Assembly: GCF_006517255.1 (NCBI RefSeq)
Contig: NZ_CP041185.1
Coordinates: forward strand, 3,472,001 to 3,536,000
Length of the DNA: 64,000 nt
Direction of reading: 5' to 3'
From: Janthinobacterium tructae
Lineage (GTDB): Bacteria > Pseudomonadota > Gammaproteobacteria > Burkholderiales > Burkholderiaceae_D
Below the pieces are notes generated by a model that made no database searches, was not told the DNA's origin, and worked only from the letters and a program-made list of their open reading frames with translations. Shown piece by piece: positions 7,744 to 16,073 of this stretch. The translations under genes were made by a program, and so were the position numbers. Position 1 is the stretch's first letter, and each line of letters begins with the position of its first letter.

Positions 7744-9447
7744 ATGTCCAAGCTTAAAATCAGTACCCGCCTGGCCTTGAGTTTCGGCCTGATCATTGTC
7801 CTGCTTGCCATGGTGGCATTTGTTTCCGTGAGCCGCATCCGCAACATCAATGCATCGACGGATAAAATCCTCAATGACCGCTATGTCAAGGTCATGCTGT
7901 CGAATACCATCCAGTCCGAGATCAATATCCAGGCCCGCCTGCTGGGCAATGCCATCATCGGCGCCAACGATCCAGACGAGGTCAGTAGTGCCGTGACCAA
8001 GATTCAGGCATCGGTAAAAAAGAATACGGAACTGCTGGCGCGCCTGAAAACCATGATCAACACGCCCAAGGGCCAGGAACTGTTCCAGGCCGTGACGACC
8101 AGCCGCGAAAGCTTTACCAGGACGCGCGATGCGAATATCAAACTGTTGCAAGAGGGGAAAGCTGAAACGGCCGGCATCTTCCTGCTGACGCAGCTGCGTT
8201 ATCCTCAAGAAAAAGTCTTGACGGCGCTGGCGGCCATGGCCGGCTTCCAGGAATCGCTGATGGCAGCCGAAGGCAAGCAAGCCCTCGCCGACGGGCGTCT
8301 GGCCATCATCCTGACCCTGTCCCTGTCTATCGCCGCGACGCTCATTGCCATCGTCCTGGCCGTTCTGATCAGCCGCTCCATCAGCCGGCCCATAGGCGAA
8401 GCTGTCAAAGTGGCGCAACGCGTGGCATCCGGCGACCTGTCGGGCAGCATCGACGCGCGCGGCACCGATGAAACGGGCCTGCTGCTGCGTGCCCTGAAAG
8501 AAATGAACGACAATCTGCAAGGCATCGTGGCCCGCGTGCGTCATGGCACGGATGCCATCGCCCATGGTTCGCGTGAAATCGCCTCCGGCAATATGGACTT
8601 GTCCTCGCGGACGGAACAACAAGCCAGCTCGCTGGAAGAAACGGCATCGTCGATGGAAGAACTGACGTCGACCGTCAAGCAAAATGGCGAAAACGCACGC
8701 CAGGCCAATCAGATGGCGCAATCGGCCTCCAGCGTGGCCAGCAAGGGCGGCCAGGTGGTGGCGGAAGTCATCACGACCATGGATACGATCAATGCCTCGT
8801 CGAAGAAAATCGTCGACATCATCGGCGTCATCGACGGCATTGCCTTCCAGACCAATATCCTGGCTCTGAATGCGGCCGTGGAAGCGGCCAGGGCGGGCGA
8901 ACAGGGCCGCGGCTTTGCCGTGGTGGCCACGGAGGTGCGCAACCTGGCTCACCGCTCCGCCGCCGCCGCCAAGGAAATCAAGATCCTCATCGACGACTCC
9001 GTGCAGCAGGTCAATCTCGGCAGCAACCTGGTGAACCAGGCCGGTAGCACCATGCAAGAGATCGTCAGCAGCGTGCGGCGCGTCACGGACATCATGGCCG
9101 AGATCACGTCCGCCAGCAACGAGCAGGAAGCGGGGATTGAACAGATCAACCAGGCCATCACGGAAATGGATGCCGTGACACAGCAAAATGCCGCCCTCGT
9201 GGAAGAAGCGGCAGCCGCGTCCGAAGCGTTGCAGGATCAGGCCGGCATCCTGGCCGAAGCCGTCAGCGTGTTCAAGCTCGACGGCACGCAAGCGCTGCCA
9301 CCGGTTACGGTTCCAGCCATCCGCGCGCCTGCGAAACCTGCCGCCGCACCACGCGTCACGGCCAAGGCCGCTGCCACACCCGCCAGGAAAGCAGACAAGG
9401 TGGTCGCACAGGCCGCAGTCGCCGAGACCGAGTGGGAAGAGTACTGA
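7744..9447 (+). CDS. methyl-accepting chemotaxis protein
   Basis: Transmembrane chemoreceptor of 567 residues. TM1 is at about residues 10-30 ([20 protein letters not shown]), a four-helix-bundle type periplasmic domain spans about 31-185, and TM2 is near 186-210 ([20 protein letters not shown]). A HAMP linker follows ([23 protein letters not shown]), then the cytoplasmic signalling domain with the highly conserved hairpin tip [20 protein letters not shown] and [19 protein letters not shown]. The extreme C-terminus is EWEEY, matching the W-x-x-F/Y pentapeptide that docks CheR/CheB, so this receptor probably recruits its own methylation enzymes. It is monocistronic, with a terminator upstream and a convergent gene downstream. 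Ligand unknown. Confidence 0.95.
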   Translation: MSKLKISTRLALSFGLIIVLLAMVAFVSVSRIRNINASTDKILNDRYVKVMLSNTIQSEINIQARLLGNAIIGANDPDEVSSAVTKIQASVKKNTELLARLKTMINTPKGQELFQAVTTSRESFTRTRDANIKLLQEGKAETAGIFLLTQLRYPQEKVLTALAAMAGFQESLMAAEGKQALADGRLAIILTLSLSIAATLIAIVLAVLISRSISRPIGEAVKVAQRVASGDLSGSIDARGTDETGLLLRALKEMNDNLQGIVARVRHGTDAIAHGSREIASGNMDLSSRTEQQASSLEETASSMEELTSTVKQNGENARQANQMAQSASSVASKGGQVVAEVITTMDTINASSKKIVDIIGVIDGIAFQTNILALNAAVEAARAGEQGRGFAVVATEVRNLAHRSAAAAKEIKILIDDSVQQVNLGSNLVNQAGSTMQEIVSSVRRVTDIMAEITSASNEQEAGIEQINQAITEMDAVTQQNAALVEEAAAASEALQDQAGILAEAVSVFKLDGTQALPPVTVPAIRAPAKPAAAPRVTAKAAATPARKADKVVAQAAVAETEWEEY

Positions 9448-9508
9448 GGCACCCCCTGCCGCAAGGCATCGAGCAGCTTGCAGCGGGCGCACGCCACAGG
9501 CCTGCGCC

Positions 9509-10861
9509 TCAGCCGCCCGCCACCACCATGCTCTCGATGAGGATGGAACCGGTCTCTTTGGTACCGCGGCGCAGCACGTCGGCGCCCACGGCGACGATGT
9601 TGCGCAGCATGTCTTTCATGTTGCCGGCGATGGTGATTTCTTCCACCGGGTACTGGATCACGCCGTTTTCTACCCAGAAACCGGAGGCGCCGCGCGAATA
9701 GTCGCCCGTCACGTAATTGGTTCCTTGCCCCATCAGTTCCGTCACCAGCAAGCCCGTGCCCAGCTTTTTCAGCATGGCAACGAAATCATCGGTGGCGGCC
9801 GTCTGGCTGGACGTCAGGTACAGATTGTGCGAGCCGCCCGCGTTGCCCGTCGTCTGCATGCCCAGCTTGCGGGCCGTGTAAGTCGACAGGAAATAGCCTT
9901 GCACCACGCCATCCTTGACGACGTCGCGGCTGACGGTTTTCACGCCTTCTTCGTCGAACGGCGCGGAACCGACGCCGCCGATCACGTGCGGATCTTCAAA
10001 GATCTGCACGTGCGACGGCAGCACTTGCGTACCCAGGGAATCGTTCAGGAACGTGGACTTGCGGTACAGGGCGCCACCCGAGGTCGCTTGCACATAGGTA
10101 CCCAGCAAACCGGCCGCCAGCGGCGCCTCGAACAGCACCGGACAGGTGCGCGTGCCCAGCTTGCGCGCGTTCAGGCGCGACAGGGCGCGTTCGGCGGCGT
10201 AGCGGCCGATGACTTCCGGACTCGACATTTTGGCGGCGTCGCGCACGGACGAATACCAGTCGTCGCGCTGCATCTTCGCGCCCTTGCCGGCGATGGGCGC
10301 CACGGACAGGGTGTGGCGAGAGAATGGGTAGCCGCCGATGAAGCCGCGCGAATTGGCGGAAACAAAGTGCGATTGCTGCACGTGCACGCCCGCGCCTTCG
10401 CTGTTCGTGATGCGCGGGTCGACGGCAAACGCGGCCGCTTCGGCCCGCTGGGCCAGCACGACGGCTTCCTCGGCGGAAATCAGCCAGGGATAGAACAGTT
10501 GCAAGTCGCGGGGGGACATTTCCAGCATGTCCGCGTCGGCCAGGCCCGCGCAATCGTCCTCGGCCGTGAAACGGGCGATGTTGTAGGCGGCGTCCACCGT
10601 GGCGCGCAGGGCCGATGGCGAGAAATCGGAAGTGCTGGCATTGCCGCGCTTCTTGCCGACAAACACGGTCACCCCCATGCCCTTGTCCTTGTTTTGCTCG
10701 ATCGTCTCGATCTTGCCTTTTCGTACAGAAACGGACAGGCCACCGCCCTCGCTGACTTCAACGGCTGCGTCGGTGCCGCCCGCTTCCCGCGCAAAAGACA
10801 ACACATCACGGGCCAGTTGCTGCAATTGCTCTTGACTATGGGTAAATACGGAGTCGTTCAT
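9509..10861 (-). CDS. pmbA: metalloprotease PmbA (TldE)
   Basis: TldD/PmbA family protein that forms the TldD/TldE protease with TldD. At 450 residues it is the size of E. coli PmbA. Visible family stretches are VEVSEGGGLSVSVRKGKIETIE (quoted in part), GKKRGNASTSDFS, NSEGAGV, LFEAPLAAGLLGTYVQATSGGALYRKS, and near the end NYVTGDYSRGASGFWVENG and EITIAGNMKDML. It lacks the HExxxH zinc motif of TldD, as expected for the PmbA partner. ATG 10861 (MNDSVFTHSQEQ) was chosen; the frame continues 13 codons upstream into the short divergent promoter gap. It is divergent from darP, the same neighbour relationship as in E. coli. Confidence 0.94.
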   Translation of the reverse strand: MNDSVFTHSQEQLQQLARDVLSFAREAGGTDAAVEVSEGGGLSVSVRKGKIETIEQNKDKGMGVTVFVGKKRGNASTSDFSPSALRATVDAAYNIARFTAEDDCAGLADADMLEMSPRDLQLFYPWLISAEEAVVLAQRAEAAAFAVDPRITNSEGAGVHVQQSHFVSANSRGFIGGYPFSRHTLSVAPIAGKGAKMQRDDWYSSVRDAAKMSSPEVIGRYAAERALSRLNARKLGTRTCPVLFEAPLAAGLLGTYVQATSGGALYRKSTFLNDSLGTQVLPSHVQIFEDPHVIGGVGSAPFDEEGVKTVSRDVVKDGVVQGYFLSTYTARKLGMQTTGNAGGSHNLYLTSSQTAATDDFVAMLKKLGTGLLVTELMGQGTNYVTGDYSRGASGFWVENGVIQYPVEEITIAGNMKDMLRNIVAVGADVLRRGTKETGSILIESMVVAGG

Positions 10862-10953
10862 GCGCTGTTTTCTTCGGAAAGCCGCTAAAAAGGGTATCAT
10901 AGCAGTCGTTTACAGTTTACAGGTGCGGCCTACGCGGCCAATCCCGCCTTATC

Positions 10954-11553
10954 ATGCCAAATCCAAACCGGGGAGCTTGCGGCTTCCAATCCACCGAATT
11001 CGAACAGGAATATGAACGTCCGTCGAAGTCGGAACTCAAGCGCCAGATGACCGTCCTGCAAAAGCTGGGCGAAGAACTCGTCAATGAAGCACGCGACCGC
11101 GTCAAGCGCGTCCCGATGCCGGAAGACGTGCGCGACGCCATTCTCGAATGCCAGCAAATCAAGGATCACGAAGGCCGCCGCCGCCAGCTGCAGTACGTGG
11201 GCAAGAAAATGCGCACCCTGGATGAAGAAGAAGTTGCCGCCATCCAACGCACCATCGATAGCTGGAAAGGCTTGTCGAAAGCCGACACGGCCAATATGCA
11301 CGCGATGGAACGCCGCCGCGACAAACTCTTGACGGACGACAAGGCGCTGACCGTCTTGCTGTCGGAAAACCCGGAACTGGACGTGCAGCATCTGCGCACC
11401 CTGATCCGCAATGCCCGCAAGGAGCAGGCCGAGAACAAGCCGCCAAAAGCCTACCGTGAAATCTTCCAGATCTTGAAAGAGATCGCCAAGAAGAAAAACG
11501 GCGGCAAGAAAGATGCCGACGAAGATGACGTTGAAGGCGAAGACGACGAGTAA
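10954..11553 (+). CDS. darP: ribosome biogenesis factor DarP (YjgA, DUF615)
   Basis: Late 50S-assembly factor of the YjgA/DarP family; 199 residues versus 183 in E. coli. It is strongly charged and helical, with the family features SKSELKRQMTVLQKLGEELV, YVGKKMRTLDEEEV, AMERRRDKLL and LRTLIRNARKEQ, and the C-terminal FQILKE. The last 20 residues are an acidic tail (KDADEDDVEGEDDE). It is divergent from pmbA across 92 bases, as in E. coli. A palindromic repeat and an intrinsic terminator follow directly. Start at ATG 10954 (MPNPNRGACGFQSTEFEQ); a later start at the EFEQEYERPSKSE region cannot be excluded. Confidence 0.93.
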   Translation: MPNPNRGACGFQSTEFEQEYERPSKSELKRQMTVLQKLGEELVNEARDRVKRVPMPEDVRDAILECQQIKDHEGRRRQLQYVGKKMRTLDEEEVAAIQRTIDSWKGLSKADTANMHAMERRRDKLLTDDKALTVLLSENPELDVQHLRTLIRNARKEQAENKPPKAYREIFQILKEIAKKKNGGKKDADEDDVEGEDDE

Positions 11554-11559
11554 AAAACT

Positions 11560-11586
11560 GGGGTCAGACCCGGCGGGTCTGCCCCC
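11560..11586. repeat. dispersed palindrome, GGGGTCAGACCC type, copy 1
   Basis: Arms GGGGTCAGACCCG (11560-11572) and CGGGTCTGCCCCC (11574-11586) around a single central G, with one mismatch. It sits six bases after the darP stop. A perfect second copy is at 37496-37526. Confidence 0.8.
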
Positions 11587-11596
11587 GAAAGTAGCT

Positions 11597-11623
11597 AAAA
11601 ACCGGGATCAGCCCGGTTTTTTT
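11597..11623 (+). terminator. intrinsic terminator after darP
   Basis: Stem ACCGGG / CCCGGT (11601-11606 with 11612-11617), five-base loop, preceded by four A and followed by seven T, so it could work in either direction. It ends about 20 bases before mog. Confidence 0.85.
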
Positions 11624-11643
11624 ACGACATAGACAGGTGCCGC

Positions 11644-12273
11644 ATGACCACGATAGAAGACGAATTGATTATCGGCCTCGTGTCGATCTCGGACCGCGCC
11701 AGCGGCGGCGTGTATGAAGACCTGGGCATCCCTGCGCTGGAAAGCTGGCTGTCCGCCGCCATCCGCACGCCGTTTCGCCTGGAAAAACGCCTGATCCCGG
11801 ACGAGCGCTCGCAGATTGAAAACACCCTGATCGACATGGTCGATCTGAGCCACTGCCATTTGATCCTGACGACGGGCGGCACGGGCCCGGCGCGGCGCGA
11901 TGTGACGCCGGACGCCACGCTCAGCGTCGGGACCAAGGAAATGCCCGGTTTCGGCGAACAGATGCGCCAGATCAGCCTGCAATTCGTGCCGACGGCGATT
12001 TTGTCGCGCCAGGTCGCCGTGATCCGCGAGACGCCCGAGCGCGCTTGCCTGATCATGAACTTGCCGGGCCAGCCGAAAGCCATCAAGGAAACACTGGAAG
12101 GCTTGAAAGATGCCGATGGCGTGCAACTGGTCAACGGCATCTTTGCCGCCGTACCATATTGCATCGATCTCATCGGCGGTCCCTACATGGAAACCGACCC
12201 GGCCATCTGCAAGGCATTCCGTCCCAAATCGGCGCTGCGTCCGGCACAACCCCTACCTGAGGAAAATACATGA
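11644..12273 (+). CDS. mog: molybdopterin adenylyltransferase Mog
   Basis: Adenylates molybdopterin ahead of molybdate insertion in molybdenum-cofactor synthesis. The 209-residue protein starts MTTIEDELIIGLVSISDRAS and carries the MoaB/Mog fold signature TTGGTGPARRDVTPDAT (residues about 78-94) and the later NLPGQPKAIKETLEG. Length and the insertion around YEDLGIPALESWL fit Mog rather than the shorter MoaB. The stop codon overlaps the ATG of the following esterase (ATGA), so the two are translationally coupled. No other cofactor genes are in the window. Confidence 0.9.
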   Translation: MTTIEDELIIGLVSISDRASGGVYEDLGIPALESWLSAAIRTPFRLEKRLIPDERSQIENTLIDMVDLSHCHLILTTGGTGPARRDVTPDATLSVGTKEMPGFGEQMRQISLQFVPTAILSRQVAVIRETPERACLIMNLPGQPKAIKETLEGLKDADGVQLVNGIFAAVPYCIDLIGGPYMETDPAICKAFRPKSALRPAQPLPEENT

Positions 12274-12938
12274 GCACCTTGCTGGAAACCATACAACTCG
12301 ACAGCGCACCGAACCCCACCGTTTCCATCATCTGGATGCACGGCCTGGGCGCCGACGGCAACGACTTCGTGCCCCTGGTGAAGGAACTCGACCTGCGCGG
12401 CTGCCCCGCCATCCGCTTCATTTTCCCCAGCGCCGGCACCATGCCCGTCACCATCAACAACGGCTACGTGATGCGCGCCTGGTACGACATCCGCGAAAAT
12501 GACCTGGTGCGCCGCGAAGATGAAAGCGGCTTGCGCGCCTCGCAAGCCCAAATTGAGGCGCTGATCGCGCGCGAAAAGGCGCGCGGCATTCCCGCCAGCC
12601 GCATCATCCTGGCTGGCTTCTCGCAAGGCTGCGCCATGACCCTGCAAACGGGCTTGCGCCATGCGGAACCGCTGGCCGGCCTGATGTGCCTGTCCGGCTA
12701 CCTGCCGCTGGCCGACAAGACGGCAGCCGAGCGCACGCCGGCCAGCCTGGACACACCGATCTTCATGGCGCACGGCACGGCCGACCCCGTGGTGCCGATC
12801 GCTCGCGCCCAGCAGTCGCGCGACTTGCTCACCGGCATGGGTTACAAGGTGGAATGGCACGAGTACATGATGCAGCACTCGCTGTGCCAGGAAGAGATCG
12901 ACGCCATCGGCGCGTGGCTGAAAAAAGTACTGGCTTGA
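12270..12938 (+). CDS. alpha/beta-hydrolase, carboxylesterase/phospholipase family
   Basis: Serine hydrolase of 222 residues in the family of bacterial carboxylesterases and acyl-protein thioesterase-like enzymes. The oxyanion-region motif is MHGLGADGNDFVPLV, the nucleophile elbow is GFSQG (residues about 114-118), and the acid and base are in AHGTADPVVP and the terminal WHEYMMQHSLCQEE. No signal peptide, so cytoplasmic. It starts within the mog stop codon and shares its transcript, though no metabolic link to molybdopterin is obvious. It is followed by a hairpin whose T tract is oriented for the opposite strand. Confidence 0.9.
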   Translation: MSTLLETIQLDSAPNPTVSIIWMHGLGADGNDFVPLVKELDLRGCPAIRFIFPSAGTMPVTINNGYVMRAWYDIRENDLVRREDESGLRASQAQIEALIAREKARGIPASRIILAGFSQGCAMTLQTGLRHAEPLAGLMCLSGYLPLADKTAAERTPASLDTPIFMAHGTADPVVPIARAQQSRDLLTGMGYKVEWHEYMMQHSLCQEEIDAIGAWLKKVLA

Positions 12939-12969
12939 AATAAAACAGGCGCGGTGTGCGCCGCGCCTG
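12938..12969 (-). terminator. intrinsic terminator of the Deg-like protease gene
   Basis: Nine-bp perfect stem CAGGCGCGG / CCGCGCCTG (12946-12954 with 12961-12969) with a six-base loop. The T-rich tail (TTTTATTT) is on the minus strand, so it serves the gene at 12995-14554. Confidence 0.8.
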
Positions 12970-12994
12970 CTGTCATACGGAACGCCGGGAACGA

Positions 12995-14554
12995 TCAGTT
13001 CGCCGGCGTTTTTGCATTCCATATTTTCAACATATCGGGCGACGCTTCCGAGCGGATGCCGTTGTCCGTCAGCACCGATTCCGTCGCTGCCAGCATGTCC
13101 TTGCGCGGCACGACCACCATTTCCGCATCGCGCTGCTGGAAGCGGAACGTCAGCAGCTCATCGGTCTGGTCGCGCAGCAAGGCCACCAGGTGCGCCAGGC
13201 TGCGCACGCGCACGCCATTGACGGAATCGACGACCGAGAAGAACCGGGTACTGTAGCCATTCATCAGCTTGTGCGGGAAGAACGGGGCGGCGATCACCAC
13301 CAGTTCTTCGCGCTCGCTATCGGGCGCATCGCCGCGCCGCGTGGCCAGCGGGTTGCCGGCAAAACTCATGCCGCCCAACATTGCCGGGTTGCTATTTGGC
13401 GCGGCCATGAATTCCGTGCTGGCGCGCGAAAACACCATCGGGCCGAAAATGAAATAGGATGGGTAATTGCCCTGCAGGCCGGCAATGAGCATCGGATGCG
13501 CCGCCGAGACGGGCACCTTGATTTTCAGGGGCGCGCCCTGGCGCACCACCGTCAACGGCAATTCGCCATCTTTCGCCAGCTGCTGCACCCGGTACTGGAA
13601 GCGCACGCGGCTGTTGGCATTCAGCTTGACCATGCCCTGGTTGTCGATAGGAAAATCGCCGATATGCGTGATGACGTCCCACTCCTTGAGCGGATAGGCG
13701 GCATCCTTGCTGGCTGGCGTCATCACGACGGCGCCCTCGACGCCCTTGGCCAGCTTCAGGTAGGTGCGCAGCGCGGGATTTTCCAGCGTTTGCGTCACGT
13801 CGCGCATGGCCGGCTTGCCCTGGGGCGCGCCACTTTCCTGGTCGCGCAGGAATAGCTCGATTTCCTCGTTGGGGATGATGTAGCCGATGTTTTGCGCATT
13901 GAGCATGCCGGCAAAGGCCAGGCCGATCATCTTCTCGCCCGCAATCACGGGGCCGCCGCTATTGCCCGGGTTGATGGCCGCATCGGTCTGGATGCGCAAG
14001 CCGGACACGGGGAAGTTGTAGCGCACGAATTCGATGCGCGAGACGATGCCCTTGGTGATCGATAGCGAGGTGCCGCCCGTCGGATAGCCATACGCCAGCA
14101 CGGCATCGCGCACGTCTGGCAAGACATTGGCGCGCGGCACCGCTTTATGGCTGGCGAAAAAACTGTCATCGTCGATCTTCAGCAAGGCCAGGTCCATGCC
14201 GCGCGAGATGGCCAGCACGGTCGCCGGTATCTTGTCGCCCGCGCCATTGGCCTGGATCTGCACCTGGCTGGCATAGCCGACCACGTGCGCATTGGTGAGG
14301 ATGCGGCGGCCTTCGATGACGACGCCGGAACCCGTCACCTCTTGCGGCGCGGCCTTGCTCCATGGTTTATAGGGGTCCGGTCCGCGCAGGGTGGAAAACA
14401 CCTTGACGACGGAATTTTCCAGGGCGGAAGCGCTGGGGCTAGCGCTAGCGGCGGTCTCGGCGGCCAGCGCGCGCACCATCATCAAGGGGGAAAAAGAAAG
14501 GGCCAGCACCAGGAAGGCGCGGCCCATCAGGGTGAAGCACGGACGAGTTTTCAT
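12995..14554 (-). CDS. periplasmic S1C serine protease, Deg-like with extended PDZ-type C-terminus
   Basis: Trypsin-like serine protease of 519 residues with an export signal (MKTRPCFTLMGRAFLVLALSF, cleavage probably after ALAAE). The catalytic triad is visible as TNAHVVG (His), GMDLALLKI (Asp) and NPGNSGGPV (Ser). The roughly 270 residues after the protease domain hold two poorly conserved PDZ-like units (around GVVMTP...EWDVITHIGDFPIDNQG, and a last one with VDSVNGVRVRSLAHLV). The layout recalls plant-type DEG9 relatives more than DegP/DegQ, because the second PDZ is separated by a long beta-rich insert. ATG 14554 begins the signal peptide; five extra in-frame codons to 14569 are possible. 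It has its own terminator. Confidence 0.87.
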   Translation of the reverse strand: MKTRPCFTLMGRAFLVLALSFSPLMMVRALAAETAASASPSASALENSVVKVFSTLRGPDPYKPWSKAAPQEVTGSGVVIEGRRILTNAHVVGYASQVQIQANGAGDKIPATVLAISRGMDLALLKIDDDSFFASHKAVPRANVLPDVRDAVLAYGYPTGGTSLSITKGIVSRIEFVRYNFPVSGLRIQTDAAINPGNSGGPVIAGEKMIGLAFAGMLNAQNIGYIIPNEEIELFLRDQESGAPQGKPAMRDVTQTLENPALRTYLKLAKGVEGAVVMTPASKDAAYPLKEWDVITHIGDFPIDNQGMVKLNANSRVRFQYRVQQLAKDGELPLTVVRQGAPLKIKVPVSAAHPMLIAGLQGNYPSYFIFGPMVFSRASTEFMAAPNSNPAMLGGMSFAGNPLATRRGDAPDSEREELVVIAAPFFPHKLMNGYSTRFFSVVDSVNGVRVRSLAHLVALLRDQTDELLTFRFQQRDAEMVVVPRKDMLAATESVLTDNGIRSEASPDMLKIWNAKTPAN

Positions 14555-14658
14555 TGAGCTTGTTGGCAATGGAAGGGAAGCAAAATTATATATTGAATAA
14601 TTTCAACTTCATTACACTTTGTCCATCTTTGCCGAAGAACTCCTCTAAACTCCTCTCA

Positions 14659-15225
14659 TCAGGCGGGCAAGGGCGCCACGCCCAAGGCCGGCACGGCCGT
14701 CTGCGCCCCGTTCATGACCATGGCCAGGAAAGTGTAGTAGCCATTGATGCCCATCAAGTCGACCACGCCGTGCTCGCCGAACAGCGCCAGCGCGCGCGCA
14801 TACGTGGCATCGTTGACGCGCTTGTTCTGCTGCAACTCGATGCAAAAGTCATGCACGGCTTGCTCATCGTCCTTCAGGACAAGCGGTGCGCGCCGCGCCG
14901 CGATGGCGTCCACGGCCGCCTGCGCGATGCCGTTCTGCACGGCCAGCGGTGCGTGGATGGCCCACTCGACCTGCTGGTCCCACTGGCGCGCCGTCACCAG
15001 GATCGCCAGTTCCGACAGGCGCGTGCCGATGGCGCTGCGGTAGCGCAAGTATTCTCCCATGCGCTGCGCCGTTTCCATCAGCTCCGGGCTGCGGATCAGC
15101 GGAACGAAGGGGCCGTACAGGGCGCCGCGCGGACCATCGATGATGGCTTGCGCGGCAGCACGCTGCTGGGCGTCGAGCCGCTCCAGCGGCAGCGCGGGCA
15201 AACGGTCGATATCGCCCCCTGCCAT
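14659..15225 (-). CDS. carboxymuconolactone decarboxylase family protein
   Basis: Protein of 188 residues with the AhpD/carboxymuconolactone-decarboxylase helical fold: GPFVPLIRSPELMETAQRMGEYLR, IGTRLSELAILVTARQWDQQVEWAIH and a second half ALALFGEHGVVDLMGINGYYTFLA. The usual CxxC redox pair of AhpD is absent, so a peroxidase role is unlikely; decarboxylase or isomerase-like activity is possible but unproven. Its ATG overlaps the stop of the upstream FAH-family gene by one base (TGATG). It is the last gene of a four-gene operon with a KamA-type radical SAM enzyme, an MFS carrier and a hydrolase, which suggests a shared catabolic pathway. Confidence 0.85.
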   Translation of the reverse strand: MAGGDIDRLPALPLERLDAQQRAAAQAIIDGPRGALYGPFVPLIRSPELMETAQRMGEYLRYRSAIGTRLSELAILVTARQWDQQVEWAIHAPLAVQNGIAQAAVDAIAARRAPLVLKDDEQAVHDFCIELQQNKRVNDATYARALALFGEHGVVDLMGINGYYTFLAMVMNGAQTAVPALGVAPLPA

Positions 15226-16073
15226 CAGGCAGTCCAGGCGACCACGTCCTGCTGCTGTTCACCGAGGCCGGGGATGCCCAGGCGCATGCTGTCGCCTTTT
15301 TTGAGGAAACGCTGCGGCTTGCGGCCCTGGCCCACGCCCGGTGGCGTGCCCGTGGCGATGACGTCGCCCGGTTCCAGGGTCATGAATTGCGACAGGTAGC
15401 TGACGATCTGCGCCACCGTGAAGATCATGGTTTGCGTGTTGCCGGTCTGCATGCGCTTGCCATTGACTTCCAGGTACAGGTCCAGGTCTTGCTCGTCGAT
15501 GACTTCATCGCGCGTCACCAGCCACGGGCCGATGGGGCCGAAGGTGTCGCAGCCCTTGCCTTTATCCCATTGACCGCCCCGTTCCAGCTGGAACGAGCGC
15601 TCGGAAATATCGTTGACGACGCAATAGCCGGCCACGTATTTCAGCGCGTCCTCTTCGCTCACGTACTGTGCGCGCGTGCCGATGACGACGCCCAGCTCCA
15701 CTTCCCAGTCCGTCTTTTTCGAGCCTTTCGGCAACACGACATTGTCGTCCGGGCCATTCAGGCAAGTGATCGCCTTCATGAAGACGATGGGTTCGGCGGG
15801 AATCGGCATGCCCGATTCGGCCGCGTGGTCCGCGTAATTGAGGCCGATGCCGATGAATTTGCCGACTTTCGCCAGCGGCACGCCGAAGCGGGGATTGCCG
15901 CGCACCAGGGGCAGCGTCTTTTCGTCGAGCTTGGCCAGCTTGCGCAGGGCCTTGTCGGACAGTTGTGCGCCGTCAATATCGGCAATCACGCCGGACAGGT
16001 CGCGCAGTTTGCCTTCTTCATCGATCAGGCCCGGTTTTTCCTTGCCTGGACGTCCATAACGAACGAGTTTCAT
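15225..16073 (-). CDS. fumarylacetoacetate hydrolase (FAH) family protein
   Basis: FAH-fold enzyme of 282 residues. Metal-binding and active-site stretches are GIGLNYADHAAESG (residues about 73-86), PIVFMKAITCLNGP, DWEVELGVVIG (the ExE ligands), GYCVVNDISERSFQLERGGQWDKGKG and the C-terminal LEPGDVIATGTPPGVG. The family covers 2-hydroxyhepta-2,4-diene-1,7-dioate isomerases, acylpyruvases and 2,4-diketo-3-deoxy-sugar acid hydrolases; the sequence alone does not choose between them. The start lies 56 bases inside the end of the MFS gene, and the stop overlaps the next start. ATG 16073 gives the canonical MKLVRYG start of this family. Confidence 0.9.
   Translation of the reverse strand: MKLVRYGRPGKEKPGLIDEEGKLRDLSGVIADIDGAQLSDKALRKLAKLDEKTLPLVRGNPRFGVPLAKVGKFIGIGLNYADHAAESGMPIPAEPIVFMKAITCLNGPDDNVVLPKGSKKTDWEVELGVVIGTRAQYVSEEDALKYVAGYCVVNDISERSFQLERGGQWDKGKGCDTFGPIGPWLVTRDEVIDEQDLDLYLEVNGKRMQTGNTQTMIFTVAQIVSYLSQFMTLEPGDVIATGTPPGVGQGRKPQRFLKKGDSMRLGIPGLGEQQQDVVAWTA

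Noticed and set aside
7738..9492. 584-codon open frame on the minus strand
   Set aside because: Antisense shadow of the chemoreceptor gene; His/Arg/Gly-rich, no ribosome-binding site, no domain. The same applies to 19573-21297 and 47447-50059 on the minus strand.
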